A program made the translations under genes and the position numbers. A stretch of DNA of 64,000 nt from Cephalotus follicularis (taxonomy: Eukaryota; Streptophyta; Magnoliopsida; Oxalidales; Cephalotaceae): assembly GCA_001972305.1 (NCBI GenBank), contig BDDD01002051.1, forward strand, positions 78,947-142,946. The letters run 5' to 3'. Shown one piece after another: positions 54,112 through 64,000 of the stretch. Position 1 is the first letter of the stretch; every line of letters begins with the position of its first letter. The notes under the pieces are model-generated. The model was not told the origin of the DNA. It made no database searches and saw only the letters and a program-made list of their open reading frames with translations.

Positions 54112-55900
54112 GTGATCAGAGGTATGGTTTATATATCTCCAAATTTGGCAAGGACATTGATTGATCCAGGCTCATCTCATTCATATGTTTCTTCTCATTT
54201 TATAAGTCGTATGAATGTGGAGCCTGAGCCTTTACCTTTTGTGATAGAGGTCAGCACACCAGTAGGAGAGTCGGTTACCTCCTGGTGGGTGTGTAGATCG
54301 TGTGCCATTGAGATTTCAGGACATGTTCTTCCGGCAGACCTTATAGTGTTGCCAATGGGTGATCTTGACTTGATTCTTGGTATGGATTGGTGGTCAGAGT
54401 ATTACGCATATATGGATTGTAATCGGAAGGTTGTAACCTTCCATTTGCCAGGACAGTCTTCGTTATCGGGACGTTAGAGCATCGACCAGCTTCTATGATA
54501 TCTATTTTTCGGGCTGATACACTCTTGAGGCAGGGTTGTACTGCTTACCTGGCGTATGTTACGAATGACAGTAAATGGATACCAAAGTTGGATGATGTTC
54601 CTATGGTTTGTGAATACTCGGACGTGTTTCTGGAAGAGCTAACATCCTTACCTCCTGAGAGAGATGTGGAGTTTTCTATAGATCTACTACCAAGAATAGC
54701 CCCCGTATCGACAGCTCCGCACCGAATGGCCCCTCTTGAGTTAAAGGAATTGAAAGTACAACTACAGGAGTTTTTGGATAAAGGTTTTATCAGACCAAAT
54801 GTATCCCCATGGGGAGCACTGGTCTTGTATGTGAAGAAGAAAGACGGATCATTACGGATGTGTATCGACTACCGGCAATTGAATAAAGTGATAATCAAGA
54901 ACAAGTATCCATTACCGCGCATCGATGATCTGTTTGACCAACTTAAGGGATCTTCAGTGTTTTCTAAATTGGATTTGAGATCGGGATATCACCAGCTCCG
55001 AGTTAGAGCAGAGGATATTCCGAAGACTGCCTTCAGATCACGATATGGACACTACGAATTTTTAGTAATGCCTTTTGGGGTGACCAATGCCCCTGCAGCA
55101 TTTATGAGTTTGATGAACATGATATTCAGTCCATATCTAGATCAGTTCATTGTTGTGTTTATTGATGACATCCTGATATACTCAAAGTCCATGGAAGAAC
55201 ATGGAGAACACCTGCATTTGGCATTACGGATTCTCAAAGACCACCAGTTGTATGCCAAGTTTAGCAAGTGTGAATTCTTGTTATTAGAGATAACATTCCT
55301 TGGTCATGTTATATCCGGTGTCAGATTGTCAGTAGATCCTACAAAGATCGAAGCGGTAAAAGGCTGGAAGTGACCAAAGAATGTGATGGAAGTCCGAAGC
55401 TTTCTTGGCTTTGTAGGATACTACCGACAATTTGTAGAAGGATTCTCCACGATAGCAACACCTCTGACTCGATTGACGAAGAAGAATGTAGCCCTTGTAT
55501 GGGATGATGCTTGTGAGCAAAGTTTCCAAGAATTAAAGCATCGTCTGACTACTGCGCCAGTATTAGCCTTACCCGAGGGCAATGAAGGTCTTGTTGTTTA
55601 CAATGACGCATCAGGCAGGGCCTGGGATGTGTCCTTATGCAAAATGGAAGAGTGATCGCATACACCTCAAGGAAGTTAAAGCCCCATGAGGAAAACTACC
55701 CAACTCATGATCTTGAGTTAGCAGCGATAGTGTTCGCACTGTGTGAATGGAGGCATTATTTATACAGTGCAAAGTTCGAGGTGTACACCGATCACAAGAG
55801 CTTAAATATTTGTTCTCACAGAAGGACCTGAATATGAGGCAACGAACATGGATGGAGTTACTCAATGACTATAACTGTTAAACACAGTACCATCCGGGCA
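54112..55900 (+). pseudogene. pol: Element C protease, RT and RNase H
   Basis: Protease at 54112-54477 has 'LIDPGSSHSYVSSHFI': the catalytic triad is D-P-G (54163-54171) instead of D-S/T-G, which should inactivate it. 'LDLILGMDWWSEYYAYMDC' follows. After a stop near 54475, RT (54495-55373) is open for 292 codons with '[20 protein letters not shown]', '[20 protein letters not shown]', '[20 protein letters not shown]' and the catalytic FIDD box ('[16 protein letters not shown]'). A TGA at 55371 replaces a likely Arg codon in 'WK-PKNVMEVRSFLG'. RNase H (55383-55900) has frameshifts near 55619 and 55805 ('VYNDASGR', 'YTDHKSL'). Confidence 0.85.
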
Positions 55901-57403
55901 AAGCTAATGTTGTTGCAGACGCCCTCAGTCATCGATTAGCTTGTCTAACCATTGCTCATATTCAGACATGACCTTTGTTAATGGACCAGATCCATGAATC
56001 TCAGAGCCATGATGGAGATTTGCTTAAGTTAGCTCTGAATGAACATGGAGGATTGAAGATAGATTTCTCTATACAAGAGGATGGATTAATCTGATATAAG
56101 GGCAGAATATGTGTTCCTAATAATAAAGAACTAAAGGAAGAACTGTTGTCACAAGCGCATCGCTCTAGTTTCTCCGTACATCCGGGGAGTACCAAGATGT
56201 ACCAAGATCTAAAGTTGGACTACTAGTGGAGCAACATGAAGAGGGAGATAGCTGAGTACGTTGCTTCCTATTTGACATGCCAACAGGTTAAAGCAGAGCA
56301 CCAAAGACCGACAGGTTTGTTGCAGCTGTTGCCTGTGGCACAATGGAAATGGTAACACATAACGATGGATTTCGTGACAGGACTGCCCGGAACAAGGAAT
56401 GGCCATGATGCTATATGGGTGATCGTCGATCACTTTACCTGCACGATTTCTCATGATCAAGATGAACTTTTCTCTCACACAGCTAGAAAAATTGTATATT
56501 ATTGAAATTGTGAGGCTCCATGGAGTACCAATCAGTGTGGTGTCTAACAGAGACCCCCGTTTCACATCGTGGTTTTGGAGAAAACTGCAAGAAGCTTTTG
56601 GTACTCAGCTGACTTTTAGCACAGCTTTTCATCCCCAGACTGATGGACAGTCTGAGAGGACTATACAGATTCTGGAAGACATGCTACGAGCATGTGTTTT
56701 GGATTGGGGAGGTAGCTGGGAAGACCACCTACCCTTAGTAGAGTTCTCATACAATAACAGTTTTAACGCAAGTATTGGTATGGCACTATTCGAGGCTCTC
56801 TATGGATGGAAATGCAGAACCCCGATCTATTGGTTTGAAGTGGGTGAACAGAGTCTTGTGGGACCCAAGCTTGTGCAAGACACAATTGAGAAGGCAAAGG
56901 TTATTCGGGAAAGACTCCGTACAACACAAAGCAAACAGAAAAGTTATGCAGACCACCGTAGGCGAGAATTTGAGTTCGCTGTGGGCGATAATGTATTCCT
57001 TAAAGTCTCTCTGACTAAAGGAATTATGAGGTTCAACAAGAAAGGAAAGTTAGCTCCTCGATTTATAGGACCTTTTTAGATCCTTGAGAGAGTGGGTGTT
57101 GTTGCTTATCGACTTGCCTTACCACCCAGCCTGGCGGATGTGCACAACGTGTTTCATGTTTCAATGCTACGGAAGTATCATCCTGACCCTTCCCATGTGC
57201 TACGATGGGAGCCATTGGAGTTGAGAATGTATTTGAGTTCCAAAGAGATACCTATCCAGATTCTCGACCGATGAATCGAGCAGTTGAAGAATAAAACCAT
57301 TCCGCTGGTGAAAGTATTATGGCAATACCACGGAGTGGAAGAAGCTACCCGGGAATGAGAAGATGATATGCAGGCTAAGTACCCCCATTTATTTTCATAC
57401 TAG
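55901..57403 (+). pseudogene. pol: Element C integrase with chromodomain-like tail
   Basis: The zinc region near 56155-56300 reads 'AHRSSFSVHPGSTKMYQD' and then '[15 protein letters not shown]': the first Cys of the CX2C pair is Tyr. The core ('TMDFVTGLPG', 'AIWVIVDHF') runs into a frameshift near 56440. 56453-57079 is then open for 208 codons with '[20 protein letters not shown]', '[20 protein letters not shown]', 'EFSYNNSF' and '[10 protein letters not shown]'. Stops at 57077, about 57272 and about 57356 break the C-terminal part ('HNVFHVSMLRKYHPDPSHV', 'NKTIPLVKVLW'). Integration enzyme, inactive. Confidence 0.85.
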
Positions 57404-57440
57404 GAAATCTCAGGACGAGATTTCTGTAAGGAGGGGAGGA

Positions 57441-59132
57441 TGTAAGAGTTCTAAGTATTATAAAGTATTATTATTGGGCTTTGTAATTATTTTCCTTCCT
57501 ATTGGACTGGGCCAAGATATTATGAAGTATTTATTTGGGCCATAATGGAATATAATTTATGACTTTGGGCTTAAGAGATTGTTTTCTTCTCTTTGGGCCA
57601 AATTGAACACGGTATGTGGCTTATTGGGATTTATTGTAGAAAGTGTAATTTGGCCCAATTAGAGAGGCTGGCCCAAGCCTTAGCATGGCCCTGCACCCGT
57701 AAGAATTGTCTAAACAATTCTAGACTCTACCATTGTGGTTATAAAAGGAGAAAGGGACCCATGAGACATGCTTTTGGCCATTTCTTGCACAGTTTGATCT
57801 AGAGAAATCAGGAGAATGAGAGAGTGGGAAGAAGAGGACAAGAGGGGTGCTATCCATGGGAGCCCTCATGTCCCCTACACTCCAATTGTATATATTCCAT
57901 TCCCTAGGAGCAAGGAATTGTGCAAGGAAGGAGAAATTGGCAAAGCTAAAAGTGTATAGCAATCCTCAGCCAGGAAAGCAGTCCAGAAATATTAGGCGAT
58001 CTCTGTTTTCAACCGTTTCCTCCAAGTAGGTTGCTCCATGTCCGAGTGCCTACCAGCTTGTGTGTGTGTGTGTGGGCCTATTATGCGTGTTTTATTATTT
58101 GTTTGTTGCCTAGTTGGTTATGCTTTAGTTTCTATGTAAGTGTGTTATTATCATTGATGTTTGTATTAGAGTTAAAAAGGCTGGAATGCATGCGTATTGG
58201 CGTCATGGGCCGTGATGGAACCTGGGCTCTCTCAGCCATGCGTTCGAGCATGGAGACGCGTTGAGCTCCACGCCTGCGGATGCCTGAGTATCTTTCATCG
58301 CCAGCATGCGCCAACCATGCGTCCAAAGTGTGCCATATACGACCCCTATACACTATGCGAGACCTGCGTTGAGCTCCACTGCCAACGCCAGGGGTGTCAG
58401 GAACCAGGTATGTGCATGGATAGTTTCGGAGGAGGCGAGGCACCGAGGAGATGTGATGCCTGAGCATCCATACCCGAGCTCCCCTACCATGCCCAGGCAG
58501 CCAGGCTGAGCTCCCCTGCCTTGCCGGAGGTGCCATTGTTGAATGCCAGGGGAACTAGGTGCCTGAGGTGTCGTGCCCAAGGTGATCAAGCTAGAGGATC
58601 CTTGTGCCAGAGGAGGCGGGAAGCTGAGGTGATGATGACTGGGGAGGCATGAGCTGAGATGATGGCGTCTAGAGAGGCATGAGCCCAGGATGAGGGCGCC
58701 TGGGAAGCCATATGGACGAGGTGGTGGTGCCTGGGGAGCCACGCAATGGGATGTCATGTTAGAGATACCGACCCTGGCCTTCATGGACATGCATGCCCAG
58801 TAACTCTCCCCTGCCATACATCCATTGGAGGCACCCTTCTTGGAATGAGCTGAGCGTGCATTTTATGTATGCATTGCTCCCTGGCATGTACACCAGCATA
58901 TGCCCACGAGGAAAGGCAACTGCCTATAAGCATGCATGCGTTCCCTGCATGGTGAACATCCCAACAGTGTTTGCATGCCCCTCTTGGATGCGCCATTCAT
59001 GCTTTCGATGTGTATAGGGATCATGAGAAGGCCCTATGCACCTTTTATCCCCTGATCAGGTTTAAGGAATGAAATGTAAATGGTAAAGGAAGTATAGGAA
59101 TTGTCCCAGGAAAGTGAGCCCAACTGGGGAGA
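57441..59132 (+). repeat. Element C 3' LTR, truncated
   Basis: Starts TGTAAGAGTTCTAAG after the polypurine tract and follows the 5' LTR to 'caactggggaga' (corresponding to about 51839). An internal ~50-bp block near 50880-50925 of the 5' LTR is missing here. The TATA box is at 57740-57748. Open frames of 134 and 154 codons on - within it are artefacts of the GC-rich LTR. Confidence 0.8.
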
Positions 59133-59254
59133 GTTGCTTATTGGTCACACTAATAAAATGGACGAACGATTGAATGGACGAACCATTGAATGCATATGTT
59201 GGTGTACAGAGTTGCTTATTGGTCACACTAATAAAATGGACGAACCATTGAATT
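59131..59254 (+). repeat. 78-bp tandem duplication at the C/B2 junction
   Basis: The phrase starting GAGTTGCTTATTGGTCACAC occurs at 59131 and again at 59209, each followed by 'taataaaatggacgaac'. The second copy then continues as normal B2 leader. It lies exactly where C's truncated LTR meets B2. Confidence 0.75.
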
Positions 59255-60449
59255 CCATATTGTTACGTGTTTATTCAATTATATATCAGTTATATCCTTG
59301 AATTTCTTATGCATACTAGTAGGCTTGGCACTCGGCCTAACTTTGTGTTTTCCTTGTGTGGATGATTTAATTGCTTTATTACATTTATGGAATTAAATCG
59401 GTCTGCGTTCACCATATTTATTTTTTTCTTTTTTCTTAGAGTAGAATTCTCTTCTCCCTCATTTGTATTTCTTTTCATTTAAATGTACTATGGTTGTAAT
59501 TTGAAGAAAGGAGATCCATGGAGACTGAAGAGAAGATAAAGAAGATTACAAGACCAGTTGAAGGCCATGTTTGCATTGTAGCAACTGTAATAGAGTTAAA
59601 TTAAGTTAGTACACCTAGGAGACCCAGTTGTCACATTGGTTCACGTGATTACTTATAGCATAAGTCCCAAGTCAGGCCACTTTTAGGGTACATGAGATGT
59701 ATGTTTTCGTTTTAACAATCCAAACACGTCCAAGCATGTTCAGCCATCCAAATGGATTGGAAGATTAAAATTAATCTAAAACGGCTTTGGTAATTTGATA
59801 AAATTGATGAGACTAAATCCCTCCAATTTGCAAATAATAAGTCCACAAGCGGTGGGCATACGTCTGCCCTGTCGTTGGTCTTCCACAATCATCGTTGAAT
59901 GGTGTGGACATATTAGGGATGTTACTGTAAAATCAGAGGTCCCCTGTATGACCATTTCTGTTCAATTTCAGTGTGAGGTACACTAGAAGGAAATGACTTT
60001 GTTTTGGCATCAGGACATCGATACGTGTGGGTGGTTCAAAACAAGTTAATTTCTTTGAGGATTATGGGTTTGACTTATACTAGATCATATGGTTTGCACA
60101 ACAAAAGTTTGGACCATATGGGCTGGGAGTCCGAATCTTGTATCGGATCTTACATTGTGGGTGAGAGGTCCTAATGTAAATTGGTATACATACCTACCCA
60201 TTAAGGTATTATGGTTTGCACGGCTAAAGTAGGGAGTATAGTATGCTGGATAGATTCCGATCCCCACTAGGAAGCGAGAGGCTTCCCGAATTCCACATGG
60301 GGGTGTGGGATACGATTAGAATAGTGGGAGGAACCATAATTACAAAAGACCAAGTATTATGGTAATAATATAAATGGAATGATTTGCTAATTAATCTCTC
60401 TCTTGTTTCCTCTTTTATAGGTTGCTAGTTATCACCATATTCTGCTACA
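59255..60449 (+). other. B2 untranslated leader, no gene
   Basis: Aligns with 2840-4045 of B1 through gag's start, with moderate divergence. Small open frames (60-63 codons) are not shared in frame with B1 and are not supported as genes. Confidence 0.7.
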
Positions 60450-60886
60450 ATGTCAGTTGGCACAGCACTTTCACGAGTTCTTGAAACAAACAAGCTTACG
60501 GGTCCTAACTTCTTGAATTGGCAGCGCAACCTGCGCTTAGCACTCATGGGCATGAAGCATGCTCATGTCATGATAGAGAGCCCCCCTAAACTGCGAGCCA
60601 ACCAGTCGGATGAGCTTGAGGCCAAGAAGGACAAATGGTTAGACGAGGATGAGAAAGCTCGTTGCCTAGGCATTTTTGGTATGGTGCCAGAATTGTAAAG
60701 ACAACACAAGAATCTTGATACCCTAGGAGCTATACTTCTCCTTCTTCAGGAGTTGTATGGATCCAAGTCGAGGAACGAGCGATTTAACTTGTCCCGTCAG
60801 CTCTTCTGTATGAAGATGGTCGAGGTATCTTCAGTCCACACACATGAATTAAAGATGATTTATCTTATTGAGGAGCTGGCTTTACA
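60450..60886 (+). pseudogene. gag: B2 gag, N-terminal part
   Basis: ATG at 60450 ('MSVGTALSRVLETNKLTGPN'), then 'NWQRNLRLALMGMKHAHVM' and 'DEDEKARCLGIFGMVPEL'. A stop at about 60696 follows, then 'LQELYGSKSRNERFNLSRQL' and 'MIYLIEEL'. It matches B1 gag to about B1 position 4465 and then jumps into RT. The zinc knuckle is absent. Confidence 0.8.
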
Positions 60887-62073
60887 TCTTCCAAGCACCC
60901 GCACATGGTGTGCAAGCTCGAACGGTCGATCTATGGACTAAAGCAAGCATCTTGTAGCTGGAATCTACGTTTTGATTAAGCAGTCAAAGCTTTTGACTTC
61001 ATTAAAAATGTAGATGGCCCCTGTGTTTATCGAAAGCAAGAGGGACCTAGTATCACTTTCTTAGTGCTATATGTAGATGACATCCTACTCATTGGGAATG
61101 ATGCAGGGATGTTACCGTCTGAAAAGATATGGCTAACTAAGAATTTTTCCATGAAAGATTTGGGAGAAGCAACTTATATACTGGGTATTAGGATCTTCAG
61201 GGATAGATCCAATAGGTTGCTTGGGCTTTCCCAAAGCCAGTACATCACAAGGTGCTGAAGAGGTTTAGCATGGAGAATTCCAAAAGAGGCCTATTGCCAA
61301 TAGGCAAAGGAATTCATCTTTCTCGAAAGATGTCTCCTCAGACATCTGAAGAGAGAGCACGCATGAGTCGGATACCTTATGCTTCAGCAGTAGGGTCGAT
61401 CATGTATGCCATGTTATGTACTAGGCCTGATGTCGCACTTGCCCTGGGTATGGTAAGTCATTTTCAGTCTGATCCTGGTGAGAAGTACTGGGAAGTGGTC
61501 AAGGGAATCCTGAAGTACCTTAGGAGGACTCAGGATATGCTCTTGATCTATGGAAAAGATAGTGAGCTGAAATTGGAGGGCTTCACAGACTCCAGTTTTG
61601 AAAGTGATCAGGATGATCACAAATCTGTCTCTGGGTACATTTTTGTACTTAATGGTGGAGTTGTGAGCTGGCGCAGTTCAAAGCAAGGGACTATTGCAGA
61701 TTCTACCATAGAAGCCGAGTACATAGCAGCCTCAGATGCCGCCAAGGAGGGTGTATGGATGCGTAAGTTCATTACTGAACTAGGAGTTGTTCCATCCATT
61801 ATTAGTCTAGTTGTTATATATTGTGATAATAATGGCGATATAGCACAAGCCAAGGAATCGCGGCCTCACCAGCAATCCAAACACATCGAGCAGCGCTATC
61901 ATTTAATCCGTGAGATTATTGGTAGGGGAGATTTATAGCTTGAGAGGGTCTCCTCAGAGGAGAACACAGCATATCCACTGATCAAGGCAATGGGCACCAA
62001 GGCTCTGGAGCATCATCGTGGGACGATGGGTCTAGGCTATAGGAGTTCATGGCTTGAGGGTCAAGTGGGAGAT
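60887..62073 (+). pseudogene. pol: B2 RT C-terminal half and RNase H
   Basis: From the deletion junction the trace reads late RT in a shifted frame ('RSIYGLKQAS' region near 60930), a stop near 60976, and then the catalytic YVDD box ('LYVDDILLIGNDAGML') at 61064 on. After a frameshift near 61250 the frame 61252-61938 is open for 228 codons with 'SRIPYASAVGSIMYAMLCT', and RNase H follows: 'FTDSSFESD', '[16 protein letters not shown]', 'YCDNNGDIAQAKE', 'SKHIEQRYHLI'. A TAG at 61936 cuts the last ~45 codons ('RVSSEENTAYPLIKAMG'). Compared with B1 it lacks protease, integrase and the first half of RT. Confidence 0.85.
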
Positions 62074-64000
62074 TGTTAGATATAGTGACCCGACAAGCCA
62101 TTGGATGGACTGTCGTTTTATATCTATTATTGTATGAAACAATCTTATTCCTTATATATATGATGCGTGCTAATTTGTTATGGCAATATCACTTGCGTTT
62201 TATCACTTAATTGAAGTAGTTTATTATTTACCTGCTTACACTTGTGATGCCCTGACATAAGGTTGGATGCCTGACATGGAGGCTGTGAGACTGGTTACCT
62301 TATTCCTTATGTCAAATTAGTTCCAAGTCGTAGGTTCACGTTGAGGGCATTAGTGAACCGGATAGACTTGCACATATGTTGCCTGCTCATGGAATTGGAG
62401 GATGGATTCTCTCACTACCATCTGTGTTGGACACTAGGGAAAATACGGGATGCACGCTGGGAGCGTGTACACTAAACTGGACCCGCATAGAAGACACTAT
62501 TTGGATAGTCGCTATTCTCGTATCGGTAGTGACTCCTACTTGTTGCGGTTGTGTATAAGTGATGATCACTTAGCGAAACTCGTCTGATCCTTAGACATGA
62601 GCGACTACTCTATATTGTATGGAGACGGTTATGCTTTGATCTCCATCTTTCCCAGTCCTTGCGCAGGGATAGCAATCGAGTGGTCTTTGGGTATGATCGA
62701 ATCTATACGAATATAAGTAAGTGCGCAATATGGGATTGTCACACATGAGCGAAGGTGATCGGCTTTATTATGATCTGATTATACTTTGGACTTATGAAAT
62801 CCTTGGCCAAGGTTGAGGTAGACTGGAAATTAGATTTCCAGAGAGTTTACCAAACGTCCTAGTAATGATCAGATATTTTAGTCATTGAGGTATTATCTAG
62901 GGTTGACACATATCCTTACCCTAGACCTCAATCGGGGCCAAGCATGACAAGAGATTATAGTACACTTGAACCGACGACTTAGAAAATCTAGGGTTTATGA
63001 GGTGTGTAATAAATTATGAGAAAATTAATTAGATTAATTTTTCCATCTGGATAATATTTGGATATTATTCCAATAGCATTTAAATTGGTCAAGGACCATT
63101 TAGAATGGCTAAACCGGACCCTAGGGGTATTTCGGTAATTTATGAACACCTCTTGTTTTAACAAATATTTTAAAGGGTCCCTAACTTATAATGAATAATT
63201 CTTTAATATGTTGGACATATTAAGTCTTGCTGTAAAATATCGGTTATGTGGATTATGCATTTTGTGGAAACACATATGTTTGATCTTACTTAACCAATAT
63301 TCGAAGGGTACATGAGATCATTAAAAAAGTTAGACTCTAATTGCTTCACTTCCCAGACAGAGCGTCGACGCATTTTAGAAAGACGTCGATGCTTAAAGTT
63401 TTTATAGGCGTCGATGTCTTTTAGAAAGCATCGTCGTTTTTAGTGCCACATTACATAAGCGTCGATGTCTTTTGGAAAGCGTCGACGTCTTTGAGCAGGA
63501 CGTGCAACCTGTGCACGAACTCACTTCATGGGCACATTTTCTCTCTCATCTCCAACAGCCATCTCCCATTCTTGCATGTTATGGGAACATGGGGATCATG
63601 ACCACAGACTCCCGAGGAGTGAGGACCATGATCCTAAGTGAATGGGAGAATGGGAGAGAGAAGGAAGAGGCTAGTGATAAGCATTTTCTGCATAATTTTT
63701 AAATGAGTTGAGTTTTGCTGGGCAAGAGAAGTTCGATTTTCTCTCTGAAGATTGTGTTCCCTTCATCTGTGATACACCAAGCAAGAGCTTATCTAGGGTG
63801 GATTGATTTTTGACTTCATTGGTCAATATCAATTTACCTTTTCTAAGCTTAGTGAAAGAGAGAGAGTTCATTCACTTTGTTCTTGGTTATTGCTGGTTGG
63901 ATTGTTGTTATTCCAGGGACTTTGAAAAGAATAAAGAGGGAATCTACTCAAGCTTGGTGTGGCAAAGAAAGAAAGAGCCTACACCGTTGGCATATCTCTT
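62074..64000 (+). repeat. B2 3' LTR, incomplete at window end
   Basis: Starts TGTTAGATATAGTGACCCG after GTGGGAGAT. B-family landmarks include 'ttccaagtcgtaggttcacg' and 'ctagggttgacacatatcc'. It is strongly diverged from the B1 and B3 LTRs. The GTCGAC cluster is at 63360-63490. 63490-64000 shows no gene. Confidence 0.75.
63360..63490. repeat. GTCGAC-type array, B2 LTR
   Basis: GTCGAC at 63364 (GAGCGTCGACGCATTTTAG) and 63481 (AAGCGTCGACGTCTTTGAG), with GCGTCGATG, ACGTCGATGC and GCATCGTCG variants between. Units of 'cgtcga.g.cttttagaaag' repeat about every 25-35 bp. Confidence 0.75.

Larger units (their letters stand above)
50109..59132 (+). mobile_element. Element C: Ty3/gypsy retrotransposon, 3' LTR truncated
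   Basis: 5' LTR 50109-52541 (TGTAAGAGCCC...CCTGGCA), primer site at 52547, gag 52659-54111, pol 54112-57403, polypurine tract GGAGGGGAGGA at 57430 and 3' LTR from 57441. The order protease-RT-RNase H-integrase is gypsy. The tail 'VLWQYHGVEEATRE' resembles the short chromodomain of Tekay-type chromoviruses. The 3' LTR matches the 5' LTR only to about 59132, so its last ~700 bp are gone and B2 leader follows directly. No target duplication can be tested. Confidence 0.85.
59133..64000 (+). mobile_element. Element B2: decayed Ty1/copia of the B family
   Basis: Leader (59133-60449), partial gag (60450-60886), a deletion junction into late RT, RT-RNase H (about 60887-62073) and a 3' LTR from 62074 running off the window. 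Leader, gag and RT align with B1. The 5' end is cut at the junction with element C, and no B2 5' LTR or primer site adjoins it. Confidence 0.8.

Noticed and set aside
54495..55373. Endogenous pararetrovirus polymerase
   Set aside because: RT is followed by RNase H and integrase and flanked by LTRs with a primer site, so it is Ty3/gypsy. No movement-protein or coat domains are present.
58132..58817. 134- and 154-codon minus-strand frames, and similar frames at 50980-51853
   Set aside because: They fall in the GC-rich middle of element C's two LTRs and are antisense or out of frame to each other.
1..64000. tRNA, rRNA, telomeric or centromeric satellite sequence
   Set aside because: I looked for cloverleaf-like A/B boxes, rRNA landmarks and long uniform satellites. 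I saw only tRNA-complementary primer-binding sites and short tandem repeats within LTRs.

Overview
This window looks like nuclear DNA of a flowering plant, probably a eudicot, although the species cannot be read from the sequence. It is built almost entirely of LTR retrotransposons, whole, broken and nested. Their primer-binding sites resemble the 3' end of plant initiator tRNA-Met (TGGTATCAGAGC). I see no convincing host protein gene, tRNA, rRNA, CRISPR array or satellite centromere repeat. Nearly every coding trace is gag, protease, integrase, reverse transcriptase (RT) or RNase H, and most are broken by stops and frameshifts. The setting suggests gene-poor heterochromatin.

Layout. 1-1376 is the 3' part of a Ty3/gypsy LTR (A). 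1377-16352 is a decayed Ty1/copia element (B1, + strand). Its 3' LTR is split by a Sirevirus-like copia element (I, 10208-16145, target duplication GGGTT). 16353-18866 is a gypsy pol remnant (H, - strand). 18867-20709 is the 5' LTR and partial gag of a second Sirevirus-like element (G). 20710-23279 is a reverse-oriented LTR-like block (J). A B-family LTR (B3) begins at 23280 and ends at 49992. It is split by a solo gypsy LTR (K, 24129-26819) and by a gypsy element (D, 28381-49808, - strand, target duplication GTTTC). D is split inside its integrase by a gag-only gypsy element (E, 31706-42910, + strand, target duplication GGCAA). E's first LTR is itself split by a pol-less Sirevirus derivative (F, 33250-37554, - strand). 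This gives a four-level stack, F in E in D in B3. 50109-59132 is another gypsy element (C, + strand), and 59133-64000 is a second copia B-family copy (B2) running off the window.

How the parts work together. The autonomous families would supply gag-pol, while E (gag only) and F (gag plus an accessory ORF, no pol) could move only with proteins from elsewhere. I and F share a homologous accessory ORF at the position where Sireviruses carry an env-like gene.

The most interesting signal is non-coding. At least five element families, both copia and gypsy, carry clustered copies of the palindrome GTCGAC in their LTRs, and in I and F also near the accessory ORF. There are two flank types, CAGTCGACTG and AAGCGTCGACGCTT. 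I counted at least 32 exact copies by eye, plus many decayed ones. Palindromic repeats are known from Sireviruses. Their presence in a gypsy LTR and in a non-Sirevirus copia family is the observation most worth checking.
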